The notes under the pieces: model-generated | Databases searched by the model: none | Told to the model about the DNA's origin: nothing | Seen by the model: only the letters and a program-made list of their open reading frames with translations | Translations under genes and position numbers: made by a program | In this document: positions 24,560-36,362 of the stretch, in pieces | Layout of the letters: the number at the start of each line of letters is the position of its first letter | Numbering within the stretch: position 1 is the first letter of the stretch | Assembly: GCA_035578175.1 (NCBI GenBank) | Contig: JAQMRL010000010.1 | Coordinates: forward strand, 36,526,784 to 36,590,783 | Length of the DNA stretch: 64,000 nucleotides | Reading direction: 5' to 3' | Source of the DNA: Catonia carolina | Taxonomy: Eukaryota > Arthropoda > Insecta > Hemiptera > Achilidae

Positions 24560-24660
24560 ATTCTGAATTGGGTATACTCTGCTCCATTTGACATCAGCCA
24601 GGGAGTTCACTGTCTGAGCCGTCAGTCTCCAATCGACATCAGCCACGTTTACTGTCTAAA
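24560..24660. repeat. Imperfect two-unit tandem repeat
   Basis: TGACATCAGCCAGGGAGTTC followed by ACTGTCTGA is repeated as CGACATCAGCCACGTTTACTGTCTAA about 40 bases later. Confidence 0.5.
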
Positions 24661-24836
24661 GGTGCATTTTCACTGGAACGATAATCGTTGGACGTTCATC
24701 GTAGAGCGCCTGCTTTGCATTGTTTTCCATGACGTTATTGTTACTGAGGCAGGTGCAGCTAGAATCGTTGGGGACAATCGTACGGGTCTGCCACTGGAAC
24801 AGTCAAATTCGCAGTCATTGAACGATTTTTGAAGTG
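24660..24836. mobile_element. MITE-like segment (possible PIF/Harbinger-type derivative)
   Basis: It begins GGTGCATTTTCACTGGAACG and contains CCACTGGAACAGTC near its other end, with internal self-complementarity around ATCGTT motifs. The last part, AGTCATTGAACGATTTTTG (about 24813-24831), recurs at 25227-25245. No transposase was identified. Assignment to a superfamily is a guess. Confidence 0.3.
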
Positions 24837-26501
24837 GCCACATAATTGTTTCGAGGAAGGTTGTTTTATACGAGGAGTATTTCCTATCCAAAAAATGTAG
24901 GTTTTCATCAGCATTCTAAAACAAAAAAAATACAATAATACCTTAATACAAAAAAATATAAATGAACTAACTTCTCATCTCCTGTGATTGGATAATAATG
25001 CAATATAGTTTGAAGACATCTTCTTAAGGTCCTCATTGACAAACTTCACACAATCTTAAACTGAAGTTTGGAAAGTCTGAAGAATTCCGTAAACATTTTC
25101 TCATCAGCTTGCAAATGATTGTTGAATACCTCCCCAAAATGCCAAATGATATTTTGATATACCAAAATGATATTTTGAAATACCTCTCTTCTGTTCTTAT
25201 TGTAAATATACTATGTGTGCTAAGTCGTAGTCATTGAACGATTTTTGAGTACTACCACGATTTTGAGTAACACTTATCATTTCCAAAATTTGTTAATCTT
25301 CTATATTATCTATGAAGTCTTCTATTTAAACTCATCATTCAGTACTTCTCTTGGCAGCTGTCAAAAAGCAACTGAACGAATGTATAATAATCTCATTAGT
25401 GCTAATGACCAATGCAACGAACATCAATGTAATTATTATGAACCTATAGGCCTATATATATATAAATTTTTTTTAAATTATAAAATCATTTATATTTCAC
25501 TTCTATCTTGTGGTCATTAGCAAACATACACTAATTTTTGTTCTATGGAACATTAATTCTGCAAGACAACCTGTAACTATACCTGCCTATATTTTAATTT
25601 ATTCAAATTATTTTTGTTTATGCAACGAAAATAATTATTACACATAAAATACTGAGGGTGTATTGGTGAAAGAAGGAAGGGGTTACATTCAGAGTAAAAT
25701 AGCGAATACGGTACGATATTATACAAAGCATAGGCAAAATAGGGTAGGAGAATGATTATGAAAGCTAATGGCTTTAAAGCATTGTGGCCGTAGCATCGTT
25801 AGCATGACAATAGATCATGCTGAGATGAAGAGAGAAAGAGAATGGTGATCTCGATAAAGAGAAATCAGAAAGGAAAGAGAGAGAAAGTTTTAGTTCTTTT
25901 ATACACTTTACACACATCTCTTCTTTAGCCCGATTTATTTGTCTAGTATCAAACATTTATTTGTCCACCCCTATTTCAAACACAAAAGCCTCTTTATATT
26001 TAAAAACGTCCTACACAAGGGGTATATATACATGTATACACACACTTGTAGTCATACAAAACCGACAAGTTCTTTAGTGTATGTAACAGTACATGTTCTC
26101 AAAGTCCTCAAAATTTATTTTACTTATTATTAAATAAACCAACATGTTGACAGTAATATAAATGTAAACAATGTCTCTGAAGCTATTTCTTTTATACAAA
26201 TTGCACTTGTTACATTAAAGTAATACAAAAATACTATAATAGAATCAATTATCTTAAGTATCAAAAACAATTACAAATGCAAATTAAGTTAAAGTATATC
26301 CCGCGACAGGTAGTGACAGGGCATGATATGGTAACAATGAATATTTCAAAATACTTTATGACTTTTTCTTCATTAACTGTTTGATTTTTTAGTTCTCATA
26401 CATTAAAAAAAAGAAGTTTATAGTCACAAAACAAGAGTATCTATTGTTTTGGCTTCAAGATTGGTGAGAAAATTTGGATCTGATCAAATGTCTGTACTTG
26501 T
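24837..26501. other. AT-rich spacer
   Basis: It contains the recurrence of AGTCATTGAACGATTTTTG at 25227-25245 and a short duplicated AATGATATTTTGA motif at about 25144-25182. No gene recognised. Confidence 0.45.
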
Positions 26502-26614
26502 ATGCGTAGTGCTCTTTTTTTAGTATGGAAGATTTGGATGATTTGGAATTAATTAAAGTACATTATTTTCTTAAAATACTTAATTATTGTAAAATTAACT
26601 AAGTAACATTACGA
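26502..26614 (+). repeat. 113-bp exact direct repeat, left copy
   Basis: ATGCGTAGTGCTCTTTTTTT through AAGTAACATTACGA is identical, as far as I can read, to 27054-27166. The copies are 552 bases apart, start to start. Confidence 0.85.
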
Positions 26615-27053
26615 TTCGGTGTAATTTAAAGTTTAATGAAATTTTTAATTTTTTTACTTTGATTCGTTATTATATAACTATGAAAAACACAGTATAAATA
26701 TGAAAAAATTAACTGAATTTTAAATGTAAATGACTTGGAAATATACAACAATATTTCTTAAAGAATAACTTCCAATGGATAATTCAAAAGTTGAACGTAA
26801 AAAAGAAAATTAATAAAATATGAGAACAAACATGATAAATATTGAACGAAATAAATAGTATATAATATAACAATAATATTAAGTTGGGTACAATTTTTAA
26901 ATTTTCACAAAATAACGCGTGCTAAACAAAATGAATGCTTAAAATAGCATTAACATTAATAACAAGAAGTGACATTTTAAAATATGAACATAAAAATTAA
27001 ATTAATTATAAAGATGAAACAATTTTAAAGTTTGACATGATCCGTACGACAAA

Positions 27054-27166
27054 ATGCGTAGTGCTCTTTTTTTAGTATGGAAGATTTGGATGATTTGGAA
27101 TTAATTAAAGTACATTATTTTCTTAAAATACTTAATTATTGTAAAATTAACTAAGTAACATTACGA
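27054..27166 (+). repeat. 113-bp exact direct repeat, right copy
   Basis: It is identical to 26502-26614. It is followed directly by the AAGTACTT tandem array at 27167-27282, which is absent after the left copy. Confidence 0.85.
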
Positions 27167-27282
27167 ACTTATTAAGTACTTGATTTTTACTTTATTAAGT
27201 ACTTGTATTAATAAGTACTTGTATTAATAAGTACTCGTATTAATAAGTAGTACTTATCAAGTACTTATTAAGTACGAACTTA
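27167..27282. repeat. Palindromic tandem array of AAGTACTT-containing units
   Basis: About three 16-bp units of GTATTAATAAGTACTT, flanked by further ATTAAGTACTT pieces and ending AAGTACTTATTAAGTACG. The units are themselves partly palindromic (AAGTACTT, TTAATAA), so the array can fold in many registers. Confidence 0.8.
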
Positions 27283-27610
27283 TGGTAATGGAAAGCTGGC
27301 CTTCGGGCCTGCCCAGTCAACCAGCTGGTAGAAAGTCGCTATTATTTGTTAAGTAACACTATTTGGGCAAGCGATTTTGTATGGTGACGAGCTGACAGAC
27401 ATCCTTAACAAACTCCACTGGGGGTCCTCTTGTTCAAAAATTCATGCCGAATCACGTCAAAAAACACAGCAAAAAGCAGTGATCAAATTGGGGGTTGTCA
27501 ATAAAGTACAGTTCCCGATAACAAATAAAAGCTAAAAAAAATTTAAATAATGGAAAGCAAGAGTATATTTGACGTGTTTTTGTACTTCAGAGACTTACGG
27601 TTATAGAAGA

Positions 27611-27782
27611 CTTTTTTTAGTTTATTTAAATTTGCTTCAACAGCTCGGTCATCAGCGACTACGATGGGTTATTTAACAGTGGTTTTAACTTGTGAAAATT
27701 TCCAGACCCTAGCCGGGAATCGAGACCGGGATCTCCACGTTGTAGGCTAGGGCGCTACCACTACGCTACAGAGGTAGCCACA
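27611..27782 (-). repeat. tRNA-headed SINE D, copy 2 (best preserved)
   Basis: On the minus strand it starts GGCTACCTCTGTAGCGTAGT with an A-box (TAGCGTAGTGG) and a clear B-box (GGTCTCGATTCCC), then GGCTAGGGTCTGGAAATTTT, AGTCGCTGATGACC and an A-rich tail (CTAAAAAAAG). Its tRNA-like head is the best preserved of the three copies. Part of the 3' body in plus orientation may lie next to it at about 27816-27872. Confidence 0.8.
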
Positions 27783-28034
27783 AGACATTTTAATAATAAA
27801 TTCAGTAAATTGTTTTATAACTTTAGTCACTAATGCCTTTATTGTTGATGCGACGATAAATAAACACAAAAATACAACATTGAAGTAAACTTCACGACTT
27901 AAGAGAAAATACGTTTGACCTATTAGTATCACAAAGTAGCAGACAAAATCAAGTACTTATAACACGCCTCCGAATCGGCCATTCTACACTCACACACGAA
28001 TACGTACTTCAAAAGATTGATGCACCGACATGTT

Positions 28035-28045
28035 ATTTCTCCAAT
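28035..28045. repeat. Target-site duplication of Jockey element 1 (left)
   Basis: ATTTCTCCAAT here is repeated at 32457-32467, directly flanking the poly(T) end and the 5' end of the element between them. Confidence 0.8.
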
Positions 28046-28218
28046 TTTTTTTTTTTTGAATAACTGTAAATCTACGATCTGCTCTCATAGAACAATGAGT
28101 AGATGTGTTGTAAGTATAAATCTTGAGTAAGTAATACCCCTTGATATTACTCTATAAAATTTCCCATTTTGTTGAAGTGATCTTGCCAGGAATGTAAAAT
28201 AAATTACACAATCACATA

Positions 28219-30894
28219 TTAAAATAAATCTGTAGGGTGTAGTCTGCATAGTCTTCTGTGTGTTCCACTGTTGTCTAGGAGATTGATGGCTTCTGGATTC
28301 TGATGATTTTCAAGTCTTGTTTGGTAACTGGTACAAAATTTCTGTATAGCTTCGTGTACCGTGGGAGTGTTAGTGTCTCTGTGCAATATAGTGTTGGATA
28401 TGTACCAAGGTGAGTCCATGATGTTTCGAAGTATTTTTGACTGAAACCGTTGAATTATTTCAATGTTACTGTGACTTGCTGTGCCCCAAAGTTGTATCCC
28501 ATATGTCCACACAGGTTTAAGTACAGTTTTATAAATTAACAATTTGTTTTGTACCGATATTTTGGATTTTCCATTAAGCATCCAATACAGCTGTTGGTAT
28601 TTAAGATTTAACTGTTTTCGTTTGTTCCATATGTGAGTCCTCCATGTTAGACGCCTGTCCAGGTGGAGGCCAAGATACTTTGCCGTATCGGATTGTGGAA
28701 TTTGTACGTTGTTAAAAAACACTGGTGAACATGTTTCCCGTTTTAGTGTAAATGTGACGTGCAGACTCTTGTGTTCATTTGTTTTTATACGCCACTTTTT
28801 TGCCAATTTTGTACGCTGTCTAAGTGTTGTTGCAAGTTATGAGATGCAATTTGTGCATCTTCGTGTATTGCCTGAATGGCTGTGTCGTCGGCAAATGTTG
28901 CCACTGTAGTGTTGTCATTTTGTGAAAGGTCAGAAGTGTAAATGGTGTACAAAACAGGAGACAGCACGCTTCCTTGAGGAACACCAGCTTCAATTAATTT
29001 TAGAGATGATTGTTCGTCCTTATATTTCACTGTAAAGTATCGGCCCTCCAAATAAGATGCAATAATTGAGTAATACTGATGAGGAAGATTTTGTTTAATC
29101 TTAAAAAGAAGACCCGCATGCCACACTTTGTCAAAGGCTTGCTTGATGTCAAGAAATGCCGTGGAGCAATATTTCTTTTCTTCAAGTGCTTTGTAGATGT
29201 TGTTTACAACTCTGAATTTGCTCAATCGTGCCATGACCTTCTCTGAAACCAAACTGGTAATTCGGAATGAGATTTATGGTATCCAGTACTGGGCGTAATC
29301 TCTGAAGCAATAATTTTTCAAATACTTTTGAAAGAATTGGCAACAAACTTATTGGTCTGTAAGATGATATTTCGTGTGGTGGCTTCCCAGGTTTTAGGAT
29401 AATTACAATTTGAGCAACTTTCCAGTAAGAAGGAAAGTACTTCAGACGTAATATTGCATTAAAAATTATTGTAATCAGCCTAAAGGCCTTGTCAGGAAGT
29501 TCTTTCAAAATTTTCCCCGTGATGAGGTCAAAACCTGGTGCTTTATTCAAACTCAAATTTACTTTAATGGTGTGTTTTATTTCAGACAGTTTAAATACTT
29601 TTATTGGAGGACTCATTTGAAACGGAGAACTAAAAAATTCAAGTAATTCTTTTTCATCGTCTGGATTGCATTCAGATGAGAAAGGTTTAAAAACCTCTGA
29701 TAGGTACTCGGCAACCGCTTCAGCCTTGTCATGATTACTTTTAGCCCAACCAGTTGAAGTTTTAAATGGAGATGTGTGTTGCTTCGGACGTTTAGCTTTC
29801 TTCATTTGCTTCCACAAAGAATAGTTTGTCGTGTTGTCAGGAGACAAGAGTTCCAAATATTGTTGTATTGAGTCGTTAGTAAAATTCCGTAACATTCGTT
29901 TCAAAGTTTGGGCAGCGTTATTGAAGAGCCTTTTGTCATGCGGGTTCCTAGAGCGTTGCCAATTTCGTCGAAGTCGTCGTTTTTCAGTAATGGCCTGTTT
30001 TAAGTAACCTGGTAAATATGCGGTTTGTTTTGAGAGCCTAATAACCGGTGTAGCTTCCCAGCCAGCAGTTTGAATCGTTTTAGTTAGATGTTCTACAGCG
30101 CTGTCGATATCGGTCGTGTACTTTAATCTCAAGTTGCAATCAAGATTTGCTTCCACTAAAGTTCTAAACGAATCCCAATCAGTATGTTTATTGTGTAAGG
30201 CTGGAAGAGGCGATTGAGTTTGCAGGTTTTGACTGAGCGAAACGATGACCGGTGAGTGATCGGATGACAGGTCGAAACTTGATTCAATGTTCGCATAAAC
30301 GTCTGGAATACCTTTCGTCACGAAGAAGTCTAAAAGATCTGGCACTCTGTTTTCATCAGTCGGCCAATACGTGGGCTCACCTGTAGACAAGCATGATAAC
30401 TGAAGATTTTGAATCACAGTAAGTAGAACTCGTTCTCTTGGAGATGTTAGTCTAGAGCCCCAGTATGTACTTTTGGAATTAAAATCAGCTCCAACTATAA
30501 ACCGTCTTCCTAAACTGTTGAAAAAGGTGACAAGAATTTCAGGAGACAGTCTATATCGTGGCGGTAAATAAGCAGCGGATATGTGAAGTGAACCCATCCA
30601 GTCTGTTACCACAACACTACTGGCTTGAATCTCATCCGTTTGATATGGAGGCAACTGGTAGTGAACAATAGTACTCTTAATGAGTAGAGCCGACCCTCCA
30701 TGTGCTCTCCCATCCGGAGAATTTGTGTTGTATATGTCAAAACCAGGAATTTTAAATGTGTGTTGTTGCGTAAAATGCGTTTCTGAAATCAATATTATGT
30801 CCAAGTTCTGGTCTATTATAAAGGCGTGTAGTTCCTGTTTGTGCTGCATGAGTCCATTGGCGTTCCAAAGTGCAATACGAAATCCCCGTTCCAT
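28219..30894 (-). pseudogene. ORF2 of Jockey element 1: endonuclease/reverse transcriptase, two frameshifts
   Basis: ORF2 begins at the ATG at 30894, overlapping the ORF1 stop as TAATG. The N-terminal APE-type endonuclease (about residues 1-235) has LWNANGL, SETHF, GADFNSK and SSDHSPVIV. The RT has YRPISLLPILSKVFEKLL and FGFREGHGT, after which the frame changes between 29252 and 29182; then FLDIKQAFDKVWH, GVPQGSVLSPVLY and the catalytic FADDTAI follow in a second frame (29252-28785). The frame changes again near 28800-28785, into KKWRIKTNEHKS, KYLGLHLDRRLTW and the C-terminal TYGIQLWGTA block. The first and last segments are in the same frame, so the two indels compensate each other and affect only the middle ~150 codons. 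The protein would nick the target and reverse-transcribe the element's RNA. It is inactive as it stands. Confidence 0.85.
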
Positions 30895-30896
30895 TA
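30892..30896 (-). promoter_or_regulatory. TAATG stop/start overlap between ORF1 and ORF2
   Basis: On the minus strand the ORF1 stop TAA (30896-30894) shares its last A with the ORF2 ATG (30894-30892). The same UAAUG arrangement drives translational coupling in the silkworm LINE SART1, so ORF2 here was probably translated by reinitiation after ORF1 termination. Confidence 0.75.
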
Positions 30897-32216
30897 ATGC
30901 AGTTTTGTCAGAAGTGATGATATGATGTTTAGAATAGTGCGTATGTCTTCAGATAATTTTAATTGATTCTCTATTTGACGTTCAAGTAATTGTTCCAGTT
31001 TTGAAAGTCTTGTGTCCATATAAGTGACATTTGACGGGTATGAAGGTTGTTTGTCTTGAGTTTCAGTGGAGTGAACCTTAGTGGCTTGTGCATAGGATTG
31101 AGGTCTGTTTAAAAGGCGAGGGTCCCGAGGAGAAACAGATGGAGGAATTTTTTGAGGAGCAGGTAGTTTATCCCTGTCTGGTGTAGCCTCCGGTCTGGCT
31201 TCTGAAGTATTAGTGTCATTTTGGTACGTTGTAATTCGTTTTCTGGGTGAAGGAAATTTTCTCATTTTGATCTCCTTATAAATAGAGCATCCCTTGTAGT
31301 TAGCGGGATGCTCACCATCACACAGCACACACTTCGCTTTTGTAGCCCTGTCTTTCTTAGGGCACTCCTGAGTCGAATGGTCTTTTGCGCACTTCACACA
31401 GCGAAATGGATCCCGACAATATCCCTTGGAATGACCATATCGTTGGCATCGTTAGCATTGGATTATTTCCTTTTTGTCATAAGGCATTTCAAATTTTATA
31501 CGCGCGTTCAACAGATATTCAATATCTAGGATGTCTTTATTGTTTTCGTTTTTCAGCATATCAATAAAAAATAAATTTAACGGTTCCTTTGTTGTTCTGT
31601 GCTTAACGTTATGGATTCTAACTACTCTGTGCCCTTTACTTTCTATGTCAGATTTTAAATCATCGAGATCTACCGTATGGTGCATTCCTCTCGGTACTAC
31701 TCTAAAATTTCGTTGATTACTAAGTTGAAAAGTATGAAAACTGACTCGTTCTTTTTCCAATAATTTTGCGATTAGCACATAAGTTTTAGTGTCGTTAGGT
31801 ATCAATTTCACTTGGTTCCTATTCTGCAGCTTATAAATGTACTGATCTTTAGCTACGGAATCAATTAAACGTAAAGTGTTATTTATGTCAACAACGTCAA
31901 TAAAAATCGGCTTCGGTTTCTCTGTAGACGGGTTGTCGTGGTCGTTGATGTCAGTATTTTCAACAAATACTAATTGGTCAAATTTATTGGACAATTCGAT
32001 AAATTGTTTACTGAAAGTTTTACTTTTATCCGTTAATGCATTACGTTTTGTACTGTGATTGGACGTGTTGATATCTTCATTTTGACGTTTCTTGCCTCGG
32101 ATGGTTCGCCAATCATTACTGGCGCAGTGAGTGACGTCACTGATATGACACAATTCAAACTCGGCATCACTGGGACTAACTGAAACAGCTGTTCCGTGAT
32201 TCGAATAGTCATTCAT
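30894..32216 (-). pseudogene. ORF1 (gag-like, zinc-knuckle protein) of Jockey element 1, one nonsense codon
   Basis: I take the start as the ATG at 32216 (MNDYSNHG); an upstream in-frame ATG at 32255 would add a phenylalanine-rich stretch not expected in such proteins. The first half ends at a TAA at 31454-31452; the same frame continues to 30894. The domains are a basic N-terminus, a PRE_C2HC-type domain around FHTFQLSNQRNFRVV, then CCHC zinc knuckles. The nonsense codon lies inside the first knuckle, between its first two cysteines (C-stop-R-C-QRYGH), where the second Jockey element has lysine, so a single A-to-T change would explain it. The C-terminus is a coiled-coil-like LEQLLERQIENQL stretch. 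Such proteins bind element RNA and form RNPs. Its stop codon overlaps the ORF2 start. Confidence 0.85.
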
Positions 32217-32456
32217 TATAAAGAAGAAGAAGATGCGGTTAAAATGTAACCTCACAATGTTTTATTTTAATAAAATAAACAAAAAAATATAAATTTAAAA
32301 AGTTGGTTAGTAATTAATATATAAAATTAGCAACTTACATATTTATTCACCATTCGCACACAATCACACAAAAATAATTGTTAAATGAATAATGTTTTAA
32401 CAGAAAATAGTGGACAAATTCAGTAACTGAACTTCACAACACACAATCAGATGATC

Positions 32457-32467
32457 ATTTCTCCAAT
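32457..32467. repeat. Target-site duplication of Jockey element 1 (right)
   Basis: ATTTCTCCAAT matches 28035-28045 and marks the 5' end of the minus-strand element at 32456. Confidence 0.8.
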
Positions 32468-34366
32468 GATACTACATTACCAATTTTACTCATAAAATGC
32501 CCAGTATTATGAAATCTACGAGAAAAGTATAACGTAACACAATATACGAAAATCGTGAAAGACATCAACAGTAACTTATGAATAACGTAGTTTTGTATCG
32601 CACAGACTTACAGTTACAAAAGACATTTTAATTCAAATTTTGTTCACACAAGACATTTTAATTCAAATTTTTCTATATAAATTTCGTTAATTTAAAATTT
32701 TTTATAATTTTTGTGATCGCTGATGAATTTATTGCTGATTGCGACCTAAATAAACAAATGTTAAAAAAATTATAAGGAAGATTGTTGTTAAGCTTTATAA
32801 AAATTGATTTATTTTTGCAATTAACATCAGTAGATCTCAACTCCATTTTCTTTACATGCGGCAGGTTGTTAAATTTCATTTTGACGAAATATGTATTAGC
32901 CTATTTATTTTGAAAATCGTGTCACGCATCTTTAAGGTTTGTTTCGGAATCTGGGCAAATTAAATAATTAACACATAAAAGTTTAAAATTACAAGTATTT
33001 ATTACCACTAAAAATAATAATTTAAATTTACCACTAAAAATAATTTATTTACAATTAAATAAATGACTAAAATCTATAAGTAAATTACAATTAAATTACT
33101 TATAATAAATAACAAACTAATTATAATTAACTAATAACAATAAATAACTCAACCAATTTACGAAATACAACTTACAAAAATGATACCGAGTAAATAATCG
33201 TTAAACAATAGAGAGTAATTCACAGTAACGTTGACATTAAATTTTTCAACCGTACTATTATAAAATGTACTACGTAGTTCGTTCACTGAATCACAGACAA
33301 AACGAAACTAAAACTCACTAAATAAATCGCGTCGCTTTTATAAGTGGATCTAAGGAGATTTCGAGAAAGACAGAGAATTTCGACATAAAAATACAAATTC
33401 CCTCTGACGGCTACTGGATAAATATTATACTGTAAACAAATTAGGATTGAATAAAAGGTGTTACAAAAAGACCACTTATCTAAAATGGTACCAGACACGA
33501 CTCTCACAATAGTCGTACAACAAAAAGCAGGTCTACCTGTACTATAACTATTTATAACTATTTCTTGGAGCCCTATTTATCACTCTTATTATGTACGTTA
33601 ACATTTTAAAACTCTCGATCCTCCTCGAAAATTCTCGAACAAATAATCCCTTTAGATATTGCTACTAAATTTATTAATACAGCCGTTGCCCTTTTTTAAG
33701 AATCGGATATAATTAGTACAATTATACTAAAGTTTACGATTACCTTAAATGTATAAATTACAAACTAAATAGAACAGCTAAAAACTATCATATTGCACTA
33801 AATGATTTGTAGTCGTTAATAACCAAAGCAATTGATGTTAAAATAAATAAACTAAACAAATCTTCAGTAAAACAAATAAATAAATCAAACTGAATTTATT
33901 GAAAATTAATTTACATTGTTATAATGCATATAAATACGTAAATAATTCATAAAGAACATATTGGCAAATGTCTGTAATTAATTAAAATAACATTAAATAA
34001 ACAGGAGTTAAGTACACATAGGCAACGTAGTGCACCAGTTGACCAATCAAACAAATCGAAAAAAGGTTGCTAAAACATTATTATTAAAATGTTGATTGAA
34101 TATTGCAAGCTTTATAAATGCAAGTGAACAAAGTTTACATTTTTTCAATGTAAACGCATGTGTAAATTTACATAATAATTAAATGAATATTCTATCAGTG
34201 TTAGAGTACATATCAGGAATAAAAAAGTTAAATTTAACAGCAAAGATTTCAATTTGTATTATTTTGTTTGCAAATGATGATACATGAAATTTTTGTAGGG
34301 TGACAAAAAACTTACCGTTCATAAATATTAACAGTGCCTTTATTCCTTTTTGTAATGAGTTTATAC
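32468..34366. other. Very AT-rich spacer
   Basis: Low-complexity AT sequence with runs of AAATAA-type motifs. A short segment at about 32716-32770 resembles the 3' body of SINE D. No gene identified. Confidence 0.5.
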
Positions 34367-35357
34367 TTTTTACTTTCTCTTGCCTATGTAATTATATAGG
34401 AAGGAAAGTATTGGTTTCATGTCAATTTTTCGAAATCGAGTTTTTACCAGATCGACACGTTTTCAGACCCCCTGAACCCCAAAAACATGTTTTAAGCGAT
34501 TGGTCTGTGTGTGAACAGAATATCTCAAGAACGAAAATTGTACGAAGTTGAAACTTGAAACGTACGTTAGATACCACTAGAGGACTCGCACAAACATTTT
34601 AATCAAAATCGGTCGACCACAAGTAGTTTATAATTTTTCACTTTATGTGATTTTCTCAAAAACGGCATTTTTAATTTTTTTTTTAAAGTCGCCTCATTTA
34701 CTTCATTTTTTATGCTCAACAAGATACGGTAGGTGCCATGTCTGCTAAAATTCTTGCGGAGGCTGTTTTGTCGAAGAAAAAAAAATTTCCCTTTTTTTCT
34801 ACTAGAGCACAGCCTTTCGAAGAATTTCAGAAGAAAAGGCGCCTACTATCTTACAGAGCATAAAAAGGTAGTAAATAAGGCGATTTTAAAAAAAAATCGT
34901 AGGAGCCGTTTTTGAGAAAATCGCAAAAAGTGAAAAATGACACAAATAATCTACTACTTCCGGTTGACTGATTTATGTAAATGTTTGTGTCGGGTCCTCT
35001 AGTAGTACCTAACTTACGTTTGAAGTTTCAAGTTCGTACGATGTTCCGTTCTTGAGATATTTTGTTCCCACACACACACACGCGCGCGCGCGCGCGCACA
35101 CACACACACACACACACTCACACACACTCACACACACACGCGCGCGCGCACACACACACACACATACGCGAACACACGCACGCACGCACAAACACACACG
35201 CACACACACACACACACACACCAATGATTAAAAACATTTTTTCTGGATTGAAGGGGTCTGAAAACGTGTAGATCCGGTGAAAACTTGATTTCAAAAAATC
35301 GACATGAAAACAATACCTTCCTTTCTATATATTCATATAGACAAGAGAAAGTAAAAA
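34367..35357. mobile_element. Long foldback element (~1 kb) with microsatellite in one arm
   Basis: The left arm (34367 to about 34790) and right arm (about 34795 to 35357) are reverse complements over nearly their whole length. Matches include TTTTTACTTTCTCTTG at both outer ends, ACACGTTTTCAGACCCC, ACTAGAGGAC, and TTTTCTCAAAAACGGC; the centre is the AAAAATTTCCC region near 34790. There is no unique middle and no transposase ORF. The right arm is longer because of the CA/CG tract at 35070-35221. The ORFs in this interval are translations of the repeat. The superfamily is unknown. Confidence 0.8.
35070..35221. repeat. Compound (CA)n/(CG)n microsatellite
   Basis: Alternating purine-pyrimidine tract of CACA and CGCG blocks, about 150 bp, inside the right arm of the foldback element. 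The corresponding place in the left arm has only GTCTGTGTGTG (34503-34513). Long alternating tracts with CG blocks favour Z-form DNA. Confidence 0.9.
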
Positions 35358-36192
35358 CAGTGAATGTGCTGGTTACCTTTTTATCAAATCGTTTTTGGGC
35401 CACCTTGTGCTAAACTTATGTGCATTTGTATCCACTAAAGAGAGACGAGGGAGGTTTATATTTGTGCGTTAAAAAAAGGATTCTGTATACGAAATAGGGA
35501 ACCGTTAAAATTCAGTAAATAACAAAACGGTTTAAATAGGTATACATCAATCTACCCGACCATTTTTTTCTTTTTGGTCATAAAGTCCATGTTGGCCCAT
35601 TTTCCTGATTGGATGTGATCCAATCAACCGCAATTATTATTTAAAACAATCGACCATAAATAAAAGCAAAATATCCAATTCACCCCTTCATCTAAATCTA
35701 AAGTATTTTCTGTACTGTATAAAATCCCCTATTTTAACACGGAAGCGGTTGGGGGGGGGGGGGGTTATACATCTCGTTCTGTGGCAATCATACCATTAAT
35801 AAACATACTCAAATAGGCATATGGGAAAACAGAAACCCATGTTATATTTAACCAGATCTCTCTCGATAATTGAAGGTTGATTGGTTGTAACCCTATCTTG
35901 TTCTATCGTTTACGTCCGTACATGCTTTCCCTTACCGGAAAACTAAAATTTAAATAAAACTTTATATTTTTTAGCTGAAAATTATAGTTTTTATTACTTA
36001 ATGAATTTTAAATGCTTCTCTCTGGCTCAGTCAGACAAGTGCTCAACTGATAACTCAAATTTTCAAACCGAAGAAAATGTTTGTAGACTAAAGAAAATTA
36101 AACCTAGGTTTTTAATTTTCTAATTACTGGAAAATGTATGTAACAAAAATTCAGTATTGTTGTCCAAACCCAAAGTGGCCACAAATAATAAC
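35358..36192. other. Spacer with a poly(G) run
   Basis: No gene seen. A run of about 14 G at 35751-35764 is unusual in this AT-rich context and is a likely place for sequencing or length error. Confidence 0.6.
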
Positions 36193-36362
36193 GGTTTTTT
36201 AAACTTTATTCAAGAAATTCACAATCTGTTAGGTATAATCAGTGAATGTGATAATACAAAAAATGAAAAAAATTAACGTGATAAAAAACCGTGAGTGGAG
36301 ACACAGTCCAGTGATAGAACTTTGACGTGAGAAGATAACAGCAGCATTTAGATCACTGTAAT
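36193..36362. repeat. Dispersed repeat family E, copy 2
   Basis: It aligns with 11217-11376: TTCAAGAAATTCACAATCTG, AATCAGTGAATGTGA, GAGACACAGTCCAGTGATAG and GACGTGAGAAGA are shared with small differences. Both copies include a T-rich start and end near GATCA. Confidence 0.6.

Larger units (their letters stand above)
28046..32456 (-). mobile_element. Jockey-clade LINE, element 1 (full length)
   Basis: The 4.41-kb element is read on the minus strand: 5' leader 32217-32456, ORF1 to 30894, ORF2 to 28219, a ~160-base 3' UTR and a poly(A) tail (T-run 28045-28057 on the plus strand). It is flanked by the 11-bp duplication ATTTCTCCAAT. Gene order (gag-like ORF1 with zinc knuckles, ORF2 with N-terminal endonuclease and RT, no RNase H seen) and RT motifs place it in the Jockey clade. 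One nonsense codon in ORF1 and two frameshifts in ORF2 make this copy inactive. Confidence 0.9.

Noticed and set aside
26502..27166. LTR pair of a small retrotransposon
   Set aside because: The repeats lack TG...CA ends, and the 439 bases between have no primer-binding site or ORF.
27712..27782. Possible tRNA gene on the minus strand
   Set aside because: A- and B-boxes are good, but the acceptor ends do not pair and the sequence continues into a body shared with two other SINE D copies.
35009..35403. Cysteine/valine-rich and threonine/histidine-rich ORFs around the CA/CG tract
   Set aside because: They are translations of the microsatellite and the foldback arms, open on both strands only because the repeat lacks stop codons.
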